Source: ZC4RG42 sp036676355
Lineage (GTDB): Bacteria; Pseudomonadota; Gammaproteobacteria; Burkholderiales; SG8-39
NCBI GenBank assembly: GCA_036676355.1
Contig: JAKFDA010000017.1
Coordinates: 1-64,000, forward strand
DNA length: 64,000 nucleotides
Direction: 5' to 3'
The number at the start of each line of letters is the position of its first letter. Within the stretch, counting starts at the first letter, position 1. Under the pieces are notes generated by a model. That model saw only the letters and a list, made by a program, of their open reading frames with translations. It made no database searches and was not told the DNA's origin. Shown one piece after another: positions 1-8,757 of this stretch. A program made the position numbers and the translations under genes.

Positions 1-75
1 CCGAACAGGACCGTGAAACAGCGTCGCGCCAATGATAGTGTGGATTACCCATGCGAAAGTAGGTCATCGTCAGGA
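1..75 (+). rRNA. rrf: 5S ribosomal RNA, 3' portion (5' end outside window)
   Basis: The first 75 bases match the second half of a bacterial 5S rRNA: the conserved CCGAAC...GTGAAAC stretch, then the GCGCC-ATGATAGTGTGG block and the 3' strand of the terminal stem. The 5' half is upstream of the window, so this is the distal end of an rRNA operon. A strong intrinsic terminator follows directly. The exact 3' end is uncertain by a few bases. Confidence 0.9.
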
Positions 76-84
76 CCCTATAAA

Positions 85-119
85 CTAAAAAGCCCAGGCC
101 TCGTGCCTGGGCTTTTTAG
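85..119 (+). terminator. Intrinsic terminator of the rRNA operon
   Basis: A perfect inverted repeat (arms at 85-99 and 105-119, five-base loop) is GC-rich at its core and ends in a run of T on the plus strand. It lies about 10 bases after the 5S gene and should end rRNA transcription. Confidence 0.9.
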
Positions 120-248
120 TTTCCGCAGTGACTCTGGCCCAGATCGCCCGCTTGCGCGACGACAACGCGCAGACAAGCATCCCAATGTCGACAATCACCG
201 ACAAACAACTCAACAACTCAACAACTCATAAACACCACGTCGCGGCGC

Positions 249-280
249 AAAAAAAAACGCCGGACAATCGTCCGGCGTTT
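249..280 (-). terminator. Intrinsic terminator of the BON lipoprotein gene
   Basis: Arms at 255-265 and 270-280 (AAACGCCGGAC and its complement) close on a four-base loop. On the minus strand the hairpin runs straight into nine T residues, so it serves the minus-strand gene ending at 299. The preceding 120-248 stretch holds nothing else I recognise. Confidence 0.85.
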
Positions 281-298
281 CGTTGGAGTCTTGAATAA

Positions 299-583
299 TT
301 ATTCAGCGACTTTTACGCTGTTTTTAACCGTTTTAACGCCGTCGATCTTTTTGACGACGTCACCGACTTTGAATTTCTGCCAGTCGTTGTTGACGGTTCC
401 GGTCACGGTCACGTGGCCATAATCGGTTTTGGCTTTAAGGGGGAATTTACCTAGTTCTGCGTCCGACTTCAGAGCCGACTCGACACGCTTGTTGATGTCA
501 TTCGAGTCCACCATCATGCCCGCGCAACCGCCCATGAAAGCGGTGCAGGCGAGTACAGCGATCAACTGCTTAACGTTCTTCAC
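299..583 (-). CDS. BON domain lipoprotein
   Basis: A 94-residue secreted protein. The N-terminus has a lysine-containing start, a hydrophobic stretch and the lipobox-like segment FMGGC, so it is probably a lipoprotein anchored at Cys20. The rest is one BON domain (an alpha/beta fold found in OsmY-type envelope stress proteins), including a VTVTGTV strand and a C-terminal GVKTVKNSVKV strand. The predicted start is GTG at 583 with a strong GGAGGAG ribosome binding site; a possible -10 (TATACT) lies at 649-654 on the minus strand. The partner or ligand is unknown. OsmY relatives are often osmotic-stress proteins, but that role here is inference. Confidence 0.8.
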   Translation of the reverse strand: MKNVKQLIAVLACTAFMGGCAGMMVDSNDINKRVESALKSDAELGKFPLKAKTDYGHVTVTGTVNNDWQKFKVGDVVKKIDGVKTVKNSVKVAE

Positions 584-767
584 AATATCTCCTCCAATTG
601 TTGTGTAGAGCCTTCGTCAAACCACTCGGAAGCTGGCTTCCAGCGCGCAGTATAGACGAACTGGCTGGCGCGAGGCACGTAGGCCTACCCCCTCCCGTGG
701 GTGCATCATATTCAGTCCAGTGCCTGCTGAGAAGCCCGCAGTAACGGAAATATGTGTGGACTTCCCC

Positions 768-3700
768 CTAATGGAAATCCCGGGATCGAAGAGGCAATGG
801 GCCAAGCAGCGCGCTGTGATCTTCGAGCTTGTTGGCAACCAGTTGCACCACATCGTTCGCGCACTCGACAATGCCATGGACGCCAAGGAGTCGCGAGTCC
901 AGCAGTTCGCGTCTTTGTCGGTCCGCCAGGCGCGCCCACACCACCACATTCATGTTGCCGGTTTCGTCTTCCAACGTAACGAAAATGACACCCGAAGCGG
1001 TGCCAGGTCGTTGACGGCCGGTTACCAGACCGGCGACGCGGACATGCTTGCCTGGATGCAGGCGCAACTCATTTGCGGACAGGCAACCGAGGCGTTGTAA
1101 CCTAGGGCGCAACAGCGCGACGGGATGGCGTCCCAGTGTCAGGCCGAGACTGGCGTAATCCGCAACGATGTCCGCTGCTTCACTGGGAACTGCAAGAACG
1201 GGTTGCACTTCGCCGTTTGGGGCATTGCGGAGCATATGATTGCGCGAGTCCACACCGGCGGCTTGCCAGTGTGCGTTGTGCCGATGTCCGACCATGCTGT
1301 TCAGCGCGCCAGCACGAGCCAGACATTGCATGTCCCGCTGTGCGAGCTCGGCGCGCCGGCCCAACTCGGTGACGTCGAGAAAAGGGCGCACTCGCCGCGC
1401 GTCGATCATTCGCCTCGCGCCCGCTTCCGACAGGCCTTTCACCATGCGCAGCCCCAGACGTACTGCCGCCTCGCCACGCTCGTCGGCTTCAAGGGTGCAA
1501 TCCCATTCGCTGACGCATGCATCGATCGATCGCACTTCAACGTCGTGGCGACGCGCATCCTGTATGAGTTGTGCCGGGGCGTAAAACCCCATGGGTTGGC
1601 TGTTCAGTAATCCGGCCAGAAACGCCGCCGGATAGTGACGTTTGAGCCAGGCGGAGTCGTACGCCAACAGGGCGAAGCTAGCCGAGTGCGATTCGGGAAA
1701 ACCATATTCGCCGAAGCCGCAGATTTGCTGAAACAGGCGCTGCGAAAATTCATCGGGGTAGCCGTTCTTGTGCATGCCGGCGATGAGCTTGTGTTCGAAT
1801 TGATCCAGCCCGCCCTTGCGCTGCCATGCCGCCATGGAGCGACGCAATTGGTCCGCTTCGCCAGGCGTGAATCCGGCGGCAACGATCGCCAGTTGCATGA
1901 CCTGCTCCTGGAAAATCGGTACGCCGAGGGTGCGTTGCAGCACTGCCGCCACGGCAGGGCTGGGATAGTTTTCAGACGGTAGTGCGCCATCTCTGGCGAG
2001 CTTTTCCCGCCGCTCCAGATAGGGATGCACCATGCCGCCTTGAATTGGTCCCGGGCGGACGATGGCGACTTCGACGACCAGATCGTAATAGCACCGAGGT
2101 TTGAGGCGCGGCAGCATGTTCATCTGCGCGCGCGATTCGATCTGGAAAACGCCCACGGTGTCGGCCGCCTGAATCATCTCGAAGGTTTCGCGATCCTCGT
2201 CCGGAATATCCTGCAGCCGCATGGGGTGGCCATGAAATGCGCCGATGTATGCCAGCGTTCGGCGGATCACCGACAGCATGCCGAGCGCAAGCACATCGAT
2301 TTTCATCAGACCGAGCGCTTCGAGATCATCCTTTTCCCATTGGATGACGCAACGCTCCGGCATCGCGGCGTTCTCGATCGGCACCAGATGAGAAAGCAGG
2401 CCGCGCGCAATGACGAAGCCACCGACATGCTGGGAAAGATGGCGCGGGAAGCCGCATAACGTCTGGGTGAAATTGTGTAATAGCTCGATCCGGCGTTCAT
2501 CCGCGGCGATGCCCGCTTCGTTCAACCGTTGCGCAAGCGCTTCGGGCTTATCCCACCAGGCGAGCGATTTCGCCAGCCGGTCGACTTGCGCCCTGGTGAA
2601 GCCGAGTGCCTTGCCGAGGTCACGCACCGCACTGCGCGGACGATAGTGGATGACGGTGGCGGCGAGCGCGGCACGATCGCGGCCGTATTTGCGGTAAACG
2701 TATTGAATGACTTCTTCGCGCCGGTCGTGTTCGAAATCGACATCGATATCGGGCGGCTCATCACGTTCGTGTGAAATGAAACGCTCGAACAGCATGTTGC
2801 TGCGCGCAGGATCGATTTCGGTGATTCCCAAGGCATAACACACGGCCGAGTTGGCAGCCGAACCGCGTCCTTGGCACAGAATGCCTTCCCGCCGGGCGAA
2901 GTTGACGATGTCGTACACCGTGAGAAAGTAGGGCTCGTATGCTTTGGCGGCGATCAACTCCAGTTCGTGCTCGATCTGCTGGCGTACGCTTTGCTGTACC
3001 TGCTCGCCGTAACGGCGAGCCAAACCTTTTTCCACTTCCTGGCGCAGATAGCTCGCGGTTGTTTGGCCTGCGGGAACGATTTCGTCCGGATATTCGTACT
3101 TCAACTCGTCCAATGAAAAATTGCAGTGATCGGCGATGTGCCACGTTTCGCTGAGCAATTCGGGCGGATAAAGTTGTGCGAGTTGAACGCGTGAGCGCAG
3201 ATGGCGTTCGGCATTGGGGAACAGCGCGTGTCCGCATTCGTGTACCGGTTTGCCCAAGCGAATGGCGGTCAACATGTCCTGCAACGGCTGGCGCGATCGT
3301 GCGTGCATATGCACGTCGCCCGCTGCCACTAGGGGAACACCGGTCGCATGGGAAAGTTCCTGCAGAGCAGCGAGGCGCGCGCGATCGTTCGGGCCGCGTA
3401 GCAATTCCGCTGCGATCCATGCGCGACCGGGGAAACAGGCGGCCAGCCAGCGTGGCGTCGCAGTGTCGCCGGCATCGTGCGCCGGAATCAGCAGTGCGAG
3501 GCAGTCGGGCAGGCCGGCATCCAGATCATCCATGGTGAGCGCGTAGCTACCCTTTTCCGCCTTGCGTCGCCCTCGTGTAATCAGTGCGGACAGATGACCG
3601 TAACCGTTCCGGTTCTGCGCCAGCAGCACCAGCTTTATTCCTGATGTGAGGCGTAGTTCCGCGCCGATGATGAGCTTGAGCCCGACTTCTTTTGCTGCCA

Positions 3701-3872
3701 CATGCGCACGCACCACACCGGACATCGAACATTCGTCGGTGATGGCGAGGGCGGCGTAGCCTTGTGCATGTGCCTGCGTGATGAGTTCTTCCGCGTGCGA
3801 TGCGCCGCGCAAGAAGCTGAAATTCGACAGGCAATGCAGCTCGGCATAACCCGGCAGAACATTGGCATTCAT
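768..3872 (-). CDS. dnaE2: Error-prone DNA polymerase DnaE2 (ImuC)
   Basis: A 1034-residue C-family polymerase, the extension subunit of the SOS mutasome that bypasses lesions together with ImuA and ImuB. An N-terminal PHP domain (ELHCLSNFSFLRGAS) precedes the palm, which carries QGRGSAANS near residue 334 and the catalytic carboxylates PDIDVDF near 374-380. A C-terminal OB-fold segment (VRVAGLVTGRQRPGTASG) follows. Length fits DnaE2 rather than the roughly 1150-residue replicative DnaE. The ATG at 3872 overlaps the imuB stop by four bases (ATGA), which implies translational coupling and decides this start over an upstream in-frame codon at 3923. It is the last gene of the LexA-controlled operon. 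Confidence 0.96.
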   Translation of the reverse strand: MNANVLPGYAELHCLSNFSFLRGASHAEELITQAHAQGYAALAITDECSMSGVVRAHVAAKEVGLKLIIGAELRLTSGIKLVLLAQNRNGYGHLSALITRGRRKAEKGSYALTMDDLDAGLPDCLALLIPAHDAGDTATPRWLAACFPGRAWIAAELLRGPNDRARLAALQELSHATGVPLVAAGDVHMHARSRQPLQDMLTAIRLGKPVHECGHALFPNAERHLRSRVQLAQLYPPELLSETWHIADHCNFSLDELKYEYPDEIVPAGQTTASYLRQEVEKGLARRYGEQVQQSVRQQIEHELELIAAKAYEPYFLTVYDIVNFARREGILCQGRGSAANSAVCYALGITEIDPARSNMLFERFISHERDEPPDIDVDFEHDRREEVIQYVYRKYGRDRAALAATVIHYRPRSAVRDLGKALGFTRAQVDRLAKSLAWWDKPEALAQRLNEAGIAADERRIELLHNFTQTLCGFPRHLSQHVGGFVIARGLLSHLVPIENAAMPERCVIQWEKDDLEALGLMKIDVLALGMLSVIRRTLAYIGAFHGHPMRLQDIPDEDRETFEMIQAADTVGVFQIESRAQMNMLPRLKPRCYYDLVVEVAIVRPGPIQGGMVHPYLERREKLARDGALPSENYPSPAVAAVLQRTLGVPIFQEQVMQLAIVAAGFTPGEADQLRRSMAAWQRKGGLDQFEHKLIAGMHKNGYPDEFSQRLFQQICGFGEYGFPESHSASFALLAYDSAWLKRHYPAAFLAGLLNSQPMGFYAPAQLIQDARRHDVEVRSIDACVSEWDCTLEADERGEAAVRLGLRMVKGLSEAGARRMIDARRVRPFLDVTELGRRAELAQRDMQCLARAGALNSMVGHRHNAHWQAAGVDSRNHMLRNAPNGEVQPVLAVPSEAADIVADYASLGLTLGRHPVALLRPRLQRLGCLSANELRLHPGKHVRVAGLVTGRQRPGTASGVIFVTLEDETGNMNVVVWARLADRQRRELLDSRLLGVHGIVECANDVVQLVANKLEDHSALLGPLPLRSRDFH

Positions 3873-5137
3873 GCGAACCAGCCGTGCAGATACCAGGCAC
3901 GCGCAGGAATGCGATAGACCCACAGCAGTGCTTGCGTCGAGGTTTGCGCGACAAAATAATCGCGCCCTTCATACGGGCCATCCCACCAGCCGGACTGAAT
4001 GCGCTCCGGTCCGATGAGCAACTTCAACGGACCATTGAGTTGCGGGACGCCATGTCGCTCGGCAAGCGCCTGCGGCGCAGGAAGCAACCAGAACGGTCGC
4101 AGGCCGAAGCCTGCTGCGACAGTCGTCGCAGTGCCAATTTCGCTCACTATGCTGGCGTACTCCGGTCGATGTTCGGCAGCGATCGCAAGCCCGCGTACGC
4201 TATCTGTGCCGAGCCGCGCACGCAGCTGCTCCACCAGCTTTGGCCACTCCTTGCTTGTACTGATTTCGTCGTCGAAGAGGCTGATGTTGTCGGCGCTCAG
4301 CGGCCGGATGTCGTCGGCTGCCAGCATTACTTCATGCACCGTTTCGGGCAAAGCCACGCGTACGAGTCGTTCGCGCAGGAGATTCAGCAGATGCGTGGCG
4401 TCGCGATTGGGCGCCACCAAACCGATTGGTATCGTGGTGCGCCGATTGTTGCGATGTAGAAGAACGAATTCGAAACTCGCGATGCCGGCACTACGCGCGT
4501 CGAGATAGCCCTCGAGTTGGAGCAGCAGCCGTTGCGCGACGAACAGCAAGGGTTCGGTGTGGCACACCTCGGCGGCCAGTTCCTGACGAGCATGAAATTG
4601 CAGCGGCGGTTGGAAATAAGGTCGCGGTTCGGGCAGATGTCCCAGCGCACGATCGAGTCGGTCAAGCAGATCCTGTCCGCAACGTCGCGCCAGCCCGTCG
4701 CGCGGCAGCTGCCAGACCTCGCCGAGCGTGCGAATGCCGCTTCGGCTTAACAGTGCAAATGTCTTGTCGCCGCTTTCGAGTGTGCGCAAAGGCAGCGGCC
4801 GGAGCGCTGCGGTGAGGGACGGCAGTTCGGTGACGAAGCGCGGGTGGTCTGCCAGGGCCAGCCACCATGCGGCGCGCGCGGTAGGCGCGCCGGCAAGCTG
4901 AACCCGATAGCCCATATCACGCAGATCGGCGCGTACGCTGCGGACCAGCGCCGGCAAGCCGCCGTACAGTTGCAGGCTGCCGGCGACTTCCAGCAATAAG
5001 CCGCAAGGCTTCTCCAGCGATACATTCGGTGTGAAACGCCCGGCCCAGGCGGCAAGATTATTCAAATCGATAGCGGCCGTGGCCGAGGTAGCCGGTGGGT
5101 CGGCGAGATGAGGGAAATAAAGCGCGATCCACAACAT
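3869..5137 (-). CDS. imuB: ImuB, catalytically inactive Y-family polymerase
   Basis: A 422-residue Y-family homologue that, from studied systems, acts as a hub linking the beta clamp, ImuA and DnaE2 rather than as a polymerase. It starts MLWIALYFPHL, so the carboxylate of active Y-family enzymes (the HVDMDCF position) is absent. The fingers/little-finger part is recognisable (FTPNVSLE, GSLQLYGGL), and the C-terminus has the characteristic GWWDG motif. The palm segment between the first strand and AAWAGRFTP looks unusually short compared with homologues I know. The start was chosen at the conserved MLW; the frame is open further upstream but there overlaps imuA. It overlaps dnaE2 by four bases. 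Confidence 0.92.
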   Translation of the reverse strand: MLWIALYFPHLADPPATSATAAIDLNNLAAWAGRFTPNVSLEKPCGLLLEVAGSLQLYGGLPALVRSVRADLRDMGYRVQLAGAPTARAAWWLALADHPRFVTELPSLTAALRPLPLRTLESGDKTFALLSRSGIRTLGEVWQLPRDGLARRCGQDLLDRLDRALGHLPEPRPYFQPPLQFHARQELAAEVCHTEPLLFVAQRLLLQLEGYLDARSAGIASFEFVLLHRNNRRTTIPIGLVAPNRDATHLLNLLRERLVRVALPETVHEVMLAADDIRPLSADNISLFDDEISTSKEWPKLVEQLRARLGTDSVRGLAIAAEHRPEYASIVSEIGTATTVAAGFGLRPFWLLPAPQALAERHGVPQLNGPLKLLIGPERIQSGWWDGPYEGRDYFVAQTSTQALLWVYRIPARAWYLHGWFA

Positions 5138-5187
5138 GGTTGAAATCTTGGGAAACGAAATGCCGGACGCCCGAGGGTCGAATCGAG

Positions 5188-5874
5188 CTAAGCCGGCGTG
5201 ACAGTGCCTGCGGGCGGACGATGCGTCGTAGGGACGTTTGCCTGGGGTGGTCCGATCTGCACCACGATCGGTCGATCGAGCGCCGCGCCACGGCGCTTGA
5301 GTATCTTTACTGCCAGGCCATCGCTCGTTGTGGAAAGCGCGATACGCAAGGCCGCCGGGGAGGCGTCCGATGCGGCATGCGGCGGGCGGAACAGGATCGC
5401 AAGCGCGCTGGTGCCTTCCGCAGCCAACTGCAAGCGGCGCAACTCGGCATATTGCAGCCGTTGCGGCCAGAGCAGCACTGCGCCGCAGGCCGCCGAGGCC
5501 AGACATTGTTCGGTCGCCCATAACGTGTCGGCGAACGACTGCGCGCGCACGATAAGCAGCGTGGAGAGATCGATGCCTGCCGCAGCCAATGCCGGCGCGT
5601 AGGGCAAATAGGGTGGTGCGATCCAGGCCAGACGGCGACCTTTGCGCGAAAGTCCGGCGAGCGCCGGCCCCAGCAGACGCAATTCGCCGATGCCCTCATG
5701 CGCGGGAAGAATTTCGGTCAGCGCGGCACTGGGCCAGCCGCCGCCCGGTAATTCGATATCCAGCGCGGTGAAACCTGTGCCGACGCTCGGCTTCGTGACA
5801 TGCGCCAGATCGGTGGCTCGCCGGATGTCCGGACGAGCAAGCAGTTCAGCGAACGCTTGGGCACGATGAGACAT
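5188..5874 (-). CDS. imuA: ImuA, SOS mutasome accessory protein
   Basis: A 228-residue RecA-like/SulA-like protein of the translesion mutasome. The ELPGGGWPSAALTEIL segment near residue 40 is the signature region of ImuA, where a degenerate P-loop would sit, and it is followed by RRLAWIAPPYLPYAPAL and LLWPQRLQYAELRRLQ. In studied systems ImuA modulates RecA and binds ImuB. It lies between lexA (72 bases upstream) and imuB (50 bases downstream), all on the minus strand, with no separate SOS box before it, so transcription probably comes from the lexA promoter. Confidence 0.9.
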   Translation of the reverse strand: MSHRAQAFAELLARPDIRRATDLAHVTKPSVGTGFTALDIELPGGGWPSAALTEILPAHEGIGELRLLGPALAGLSRKGRRLAWIAPPYLPYAPALAAAGIDLSTLLIVRAQSFADTLWATEQCLASAACGAVLLWPQRLQYAELRRLQLAAEGTSALAILFRPPHAASDASPAALRIALSTTSDGLAVKILKRRGAALDRPIVVQIGPPQANVPTTHRPPAGTVTPA

Positions 5875-5946
5875 GAACGAGCCTTGGTGGAACGGGGCCT
5901 AGCGCGGTATTGCAGTGCGCTGATCAAATGCCGGGGTGCCGCATCT

Positions 5947-6549
5947 TCAGAGCATCCGGCTGTTTCGAATCACGCCGACGGCCAGCCCCTCGATGGCAAA
6001 TGCCTCGTTGCGGGTGTCGACGACGATGGGTTCGAAGTCCGGGTTCTCCGGCAGAAGTTCCACGCTGGCGCCACGCCGACGCAGGCGCTTCACCGTGACT
6101 TCGTCCTGCAGGCGCGCCACGACAATCTGGCCCGAGCGCACTTCATCGGTTCGATGCACCGCCAGCAGATCGCCGTCCAGAATGCCGGCGTCGCGCATGC
6201 TCATGCCGCGCACCTTGAGGAGATAATCCGCGCGCGGCTTGAACAGCGCGGGGTCGATCTGATAACGGCTCTGGATATGCGCCTCGGCGAGGATGGGCGA
6301 ACCGGCAGCCACACGCCCGATCAAGGGAACGCCGGGCGGTTGCGCCAGGCGGATGCCGCGCGCCGTGCCTTCCATCAGTTCGATGGCCCCTTTGCGCGCC
6401 AGCGCTTTCAGGTGTTCCTCGGCTGCGTTGGCCGAAGCGAAGCCCAGAATGCGGGCGATTTCGGCGCGGGTGGGCGGAAAGCCGGTCTCCTCGATGGTGT
6501 CGCGGATCAGTTGCAGAATCTCGGCTTGGCGGGCAGTGAGTTCTTTCAT
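5947..6549 (-). CDS. lexA: LexA repressor
   Basis: A 200-residue SOS repressor. The N-terminal winged-helix domain (TARQAEILQLI, PPTRAEIA) binds operators. The Ala82-Gly83 bond in RVAAGSP is the RecA*-stimulated self-cleavage site, and the catalytic dyad is Ser117 (RGMSMRD) and Lys154 (VTVKRL). All diagnostic residues are present. It is the first gene of lexA-imuA-imuB-dnaE2, so it represses its own operon through the LexA box at 6628-6643. Whether it is the only LexA of the cell cannot be told from this window. Confidence 0.97.
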   Translation of the reverse strand: MKELTARQAEILQLIRDTIEETGFPPTRAEIARILGFASANAAEEHLKALARKGAIELMEGTARGIRLAQPPGVPLIGRVAAGSPILAEAHIQSRYQIDPALFKPRADYLLKVRGMSMRDAGILDGDLLAVHRTDEVRSGQIVVARLQDEVTVKRLRRRGASVELLPENPDFEPIVVDTRNEAFAIEGLAVGVIRNSRML

Positions 6550-6627
6550 TGCGTATGGTGTGCTTTATATGGATATAGAGCGTTTAAGGGTCGCGGGCGC
6601 GTGCTGCCCTCAGCAGCAGAAAAAGCA

Positions 6628-6643
6628 CTGTTATTATATACAG
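6628..6643 (-). promoter_or_regulatory. LexA (SOS) box
   Basis: On the minus strand this reads CTGTATATAATAACAG, a near-perfect match to CTGT-N8-ACAG with the AT-rich centre of strong SOS boxes. It covers the -10 of the lexA promoter, so bound LexA would exclude RNA polymerase. Confidence 0.92.
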
Positions 6644-6661
6644 GGCTGCCTCGAGAGGCAA
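6633..6661 (-). promoter_or_regulatory. Sigma-70 promoter of lexA-imuA-imuB-dnaE2
   Basis: The -35 TTGCCT (6656-6661) and -10 TATAAT (6633-6638) are separated by 17 bases. The -10 is embedded in the LexA box. The predicted 5' leader to the lexA ATG is about 75 bases. Confidence 0.8.
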
Positions 6662-6676
6662 GGGGTGCGAGCTGCC

Positions 6677-6826
6677 TTAAAGGAGCATGAACAGGGCGAC
6701 AATCACGAGTACGACGACCAGAATGCCGCTCGGCGCATAGCCCCAGCCGCTGCTGTACGGATAGACGGGCAGGGCGCCGATGAGCAGCAGCACCAGCACG
6801 ATCAGCAAGATGGTTGCCAGGGACAT
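6677..6826 (-). CDS. DUF3309 family small membrane protein
   Basis: A 49-residue protein starting MSLATILLIVLVLLLIG. Two hydrophobic stretches flank the conserved loop ALPVYPYSSGWGYAPSG, the hallmark of DUF3309. It should be a small integral membrane protein; no function is known for the family. The start was placed at the conserved Met at 6826, although the frame stays open to 6877. It sits just upstream of the lexA promoter on the same strand and probably has its own transcript. Confidence 0.85.
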   Translation of the reverse strand: MSLATILLIVLVLLLIGALPVYPYSSGWGYAPSGILVVVLVIVALFMLL

Positions 6827-6934
6827 GCCGTGTTCCTTTGCGGTACGGACGTCGGTCTGCAACAGCCATGCCGGCAAAGGGGCCGGCAGACGCTTTTGCC
6901 CGATGGAGTCCCGTCAACCGGCGCCGCATCGGCT

Positions 6935-6940
6935 TATAAT
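6935..6940 (+). promoter_or_regulatory. Likely -10 element for the DUF3460 gene
   Basis: A consensus TATAAT lies 30 bases before the DUF3460 start. No good -35 is visible 16-18 bases upstream, so this is a partial promoter call. Confidence 0.45.
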
Positions 6941-6969
6941 CCCACCACTATTCATTCAGTGTGCAAACC

Positions 6970-7173
6970 ATGTTCGGCAAGAAGATCAAGACCGGCTATG
7001 AATCCGACACGACGCAGATGATCAAGAATCTGCTGGAAAAGAAACCGCAAATTCTCGAGGAGCGGCAGCGCGGCCGCTCCATGTGGTGGGACAAGAAACT
7101 CGACCAGGATACGCTCAAGCGCAACGAGGAATCGCAGGTCAAACAGTCGTCCTACGTGTATCAGAATTACTAA
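6970..7173 (+). CDS. DUF3460 family protein
   Basis: A 67-residue, highly charged protein that begins MFGKKIKTGYESDTTQMI and carries the family's LLEKKPQILEERQRGR and MWWDKKLD segments and a C-terminal YVYQNY. There is no signal peptide or membrane segment. DUF3460 is a short family of unknown function that I associate with Betaproteobacteria. The ATG at 6970 was preferred over an in-frame GTG at 6961. It ends one base before the GTG of the TPR gene, so the two are probably co-transcribed. Confidence 0.8.
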   Translation: MFGKKIKTGYESDTTQMIKNLLEKKPQILEERQRGRSMWWDKKLDQDTLKRNEESQVKQSSYVYQNY

Positions 7174-7174
7174 G

Positions 7175-7876
7175 GTGGCGCCGTACGCCGCCGCCATACG
7201 GCGTGCGTTCATCGCGGCGGTACTGTGCACGGCGCTGACCGGTTGCTTGTCGCCGGCGGCAAGCATTGCGCTCGCACTCATTCCCGACGGTACCTTCTCG
7301 ACTCTGCTCGGCAATTTGCAGGGGGTGGAAGATTCCAATCGCAAGCAGCTGGCGGAACTTGCGGCGCAAAACGACTGGGCGGGCATCGCCCGGTTCGCCG
7401 AGCGGAACCTCGCCATCGACCCTACCAACGCCGATTGGTGGATGGTCGCCGGCTATGCCCACACCCAACTGAAACAGTATCCGCGCGCCAATCAGGCGTT
7501 CGCCGAGTCCGTTCGTCTGTCGCCGGACAACATGGATGCGTGGAATATGCTGGGACAGTCCTATCGTGCGCTGGGGCAGCCCGAACGCGCCATTCGCACT
7601 TTCGACAATGCACTACGTGTGTCGCGGGAATCGCCGATGACGTATTTTCTGCTGGGCGAAAGCTTTCGCGATCTCGAGCGTCCCGATCGGGCGGTCACTT
7701 ATTACGAGCAGGCGGCACAGCGCGATCCGCAATTCACCGAAGCCTGGTATGCGCTGGGACAGACCTACTGGCGCCTCGATCGGCATCGTGAGTACGAGCA
7801 GGTGGTCGAGGTGCTGCGCAAAATCGATGCGCGGGCGGCGGATCGCTTGGCGGCGCTCGGCGTTTCGTCCAGATAG
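7175..7876 (+). CDS. Tetratricopeptide repeat lipoprotein
   Basis: A 233-residue protein with an export signal ending in LTGC, a likely lipoprotein anchor near residue 24. About four TPR units follow (for example WWMVAGYAHTQLKQYPRA, AWNMLGQSYRALGQPERA, TYFLLGESFRDLERPDRA and AWYALGQTYWRLDRH), which form a protein-binding superhelix. The partner is unknown. The GTG start at 7175 lies right after the DUF3460 stop, suggesting coupled translation. It converges with the methyltransferase gene, with only 26 bases between the two stops. Confidence 0.8.
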   Translation: MAPYAAAIRRAFIAAVLCTALTGCLSPAASIALALIPDGTFSTLLGNLQGVEDSNRKQLAELAAQNDWAGIARFAERNLAIDPTNADWWMVAGYAHTQLKQYPRANQAFAESVRLSPDNMDAWNMLGQSYRALGQPERAIRTFDNALRVSRESPMTYFLLGESFRDLERPDRAVTYYEQAAQRDPQFTEAWYALGQTYWRLDRHREYEQVVEVLRKIDARAADRLAALGVSSR

Positions 7877-7902
7877 CAGGACACCGCGTCACGGTAGGTC
7901 GC

Positions 7903-8604
7903 TTATTGCCGCGATCGGGGCATGGAGTACGTCGCGGACGTCGCACCGGATCGGTCTGACGATCGCGTCGCATTGCGCCCAACGCCATGCTTGAGGTTGC
8001 TGCATTCCACCAGATGCCACATTCCCAGCGGTTTGATTTTCGCATCGACCCGAACATCCACCGGCCAGCCGTCGAGCACCTGATTCACCGATAAATCGGT
8101 GCGGAAACCCAGATGCGTGCATAGCGGTGAAATTGCCTTCTCGCACGCGGAGAGCAGGCGGTTGCCGTTGGTGAAGTGATTCAGCAGAATGATTCGCCCG
8201 CGCGGTCGACAGACGCGGATCATTTCCCGCATGACGGCGCGATGGTCGGGCACGGCGGTAATCACATAAGCCGCCACCACCGTATCGAAACTGTTGTCCT
8301 CGAACGCCATGTTCGAAGCATCCATGTGATGCAGCGCTATGTTGTCGAGTTGCAACGCGCTTGCGCGCTTGCGCGCTTCGTCGAGCATCTTGTCGGACAG
8401 GTCGATGCCGACGATGTCGCAATGCCTGGGATAGAGCGGCAGCAGCAAGCCGGTGCCGACGCCGACTTCCAGTATTTTCTCCCCCGCATCGGGCGCGAGT
8501 TGCGCCATGGCGGCTTCCCGACCTTCCTGAAAAACACGCCCGAAAACACGGTCGTAGATGCGTGCGTAAGTTGAATAGACGCGTTCGATGCTTTCGCGAT
8601 TCAC
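7903..8604 (-). CDS. Class I SAM-dependent methyltransferase (PmtA-like)
   Basis: A 233-residue Rossmann-fold methyltransferase. Motif I is ILEVGVGTGLLLPLYP (SAM glycine loop), followed by an acidic VGIDLSDKML motif, DNSFDTVVAAYVITAVPD and a proline-containing RVCRPRGRIILLNHF. The N-terminus (VYSTYARIYDRVFG) resembles bacterial phosphatidylethanolamine N-methyltransferases of the PmtA type and UbiE-like enzymes. Phospholipid methylation is therefore plausible but unproven. About 30 C-terminal residues rich in Ser, Arg and Thr look disordered. It lies downstream of the flavoprotein on the same strand after a 153-base gap. Confidence 0.75.
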   Translation of the reverse strand: MNRESIERVYSTYARIYDRVFGRVFQEGREAAMAQLAPDAGEKILEVGVGTGLLLPLYPRHCDIVGIDLSDKMLDEARKRASALQLDNIALHHMDASNMAFEDNSFDTVVAAYVITAVPDHRAVMREMIRVCRPRGRIILLNHFTNGNRLLSACEKAISPLCTHLGFRTDLSVNQVLDGWPVDVRVDAKIKPLGMWHLVECSNLKHGVGRNATRSSDRSGATSATYSMPRSRQ

Positions 8605-8757
8605 GACTTCTCCCGGCTGCGAACGATATCGATGCGACGGGCGGATGCGATGCCCGTCGGCGTGAGGGTAGCGATGCGCAAGGGGAGTCCGCCATCAGAC
8701 GGGGCGACAAGAGCGGCCTTGAAGCATAGGGCCTCGAAGCCGCGCCGGCCGACTGCT

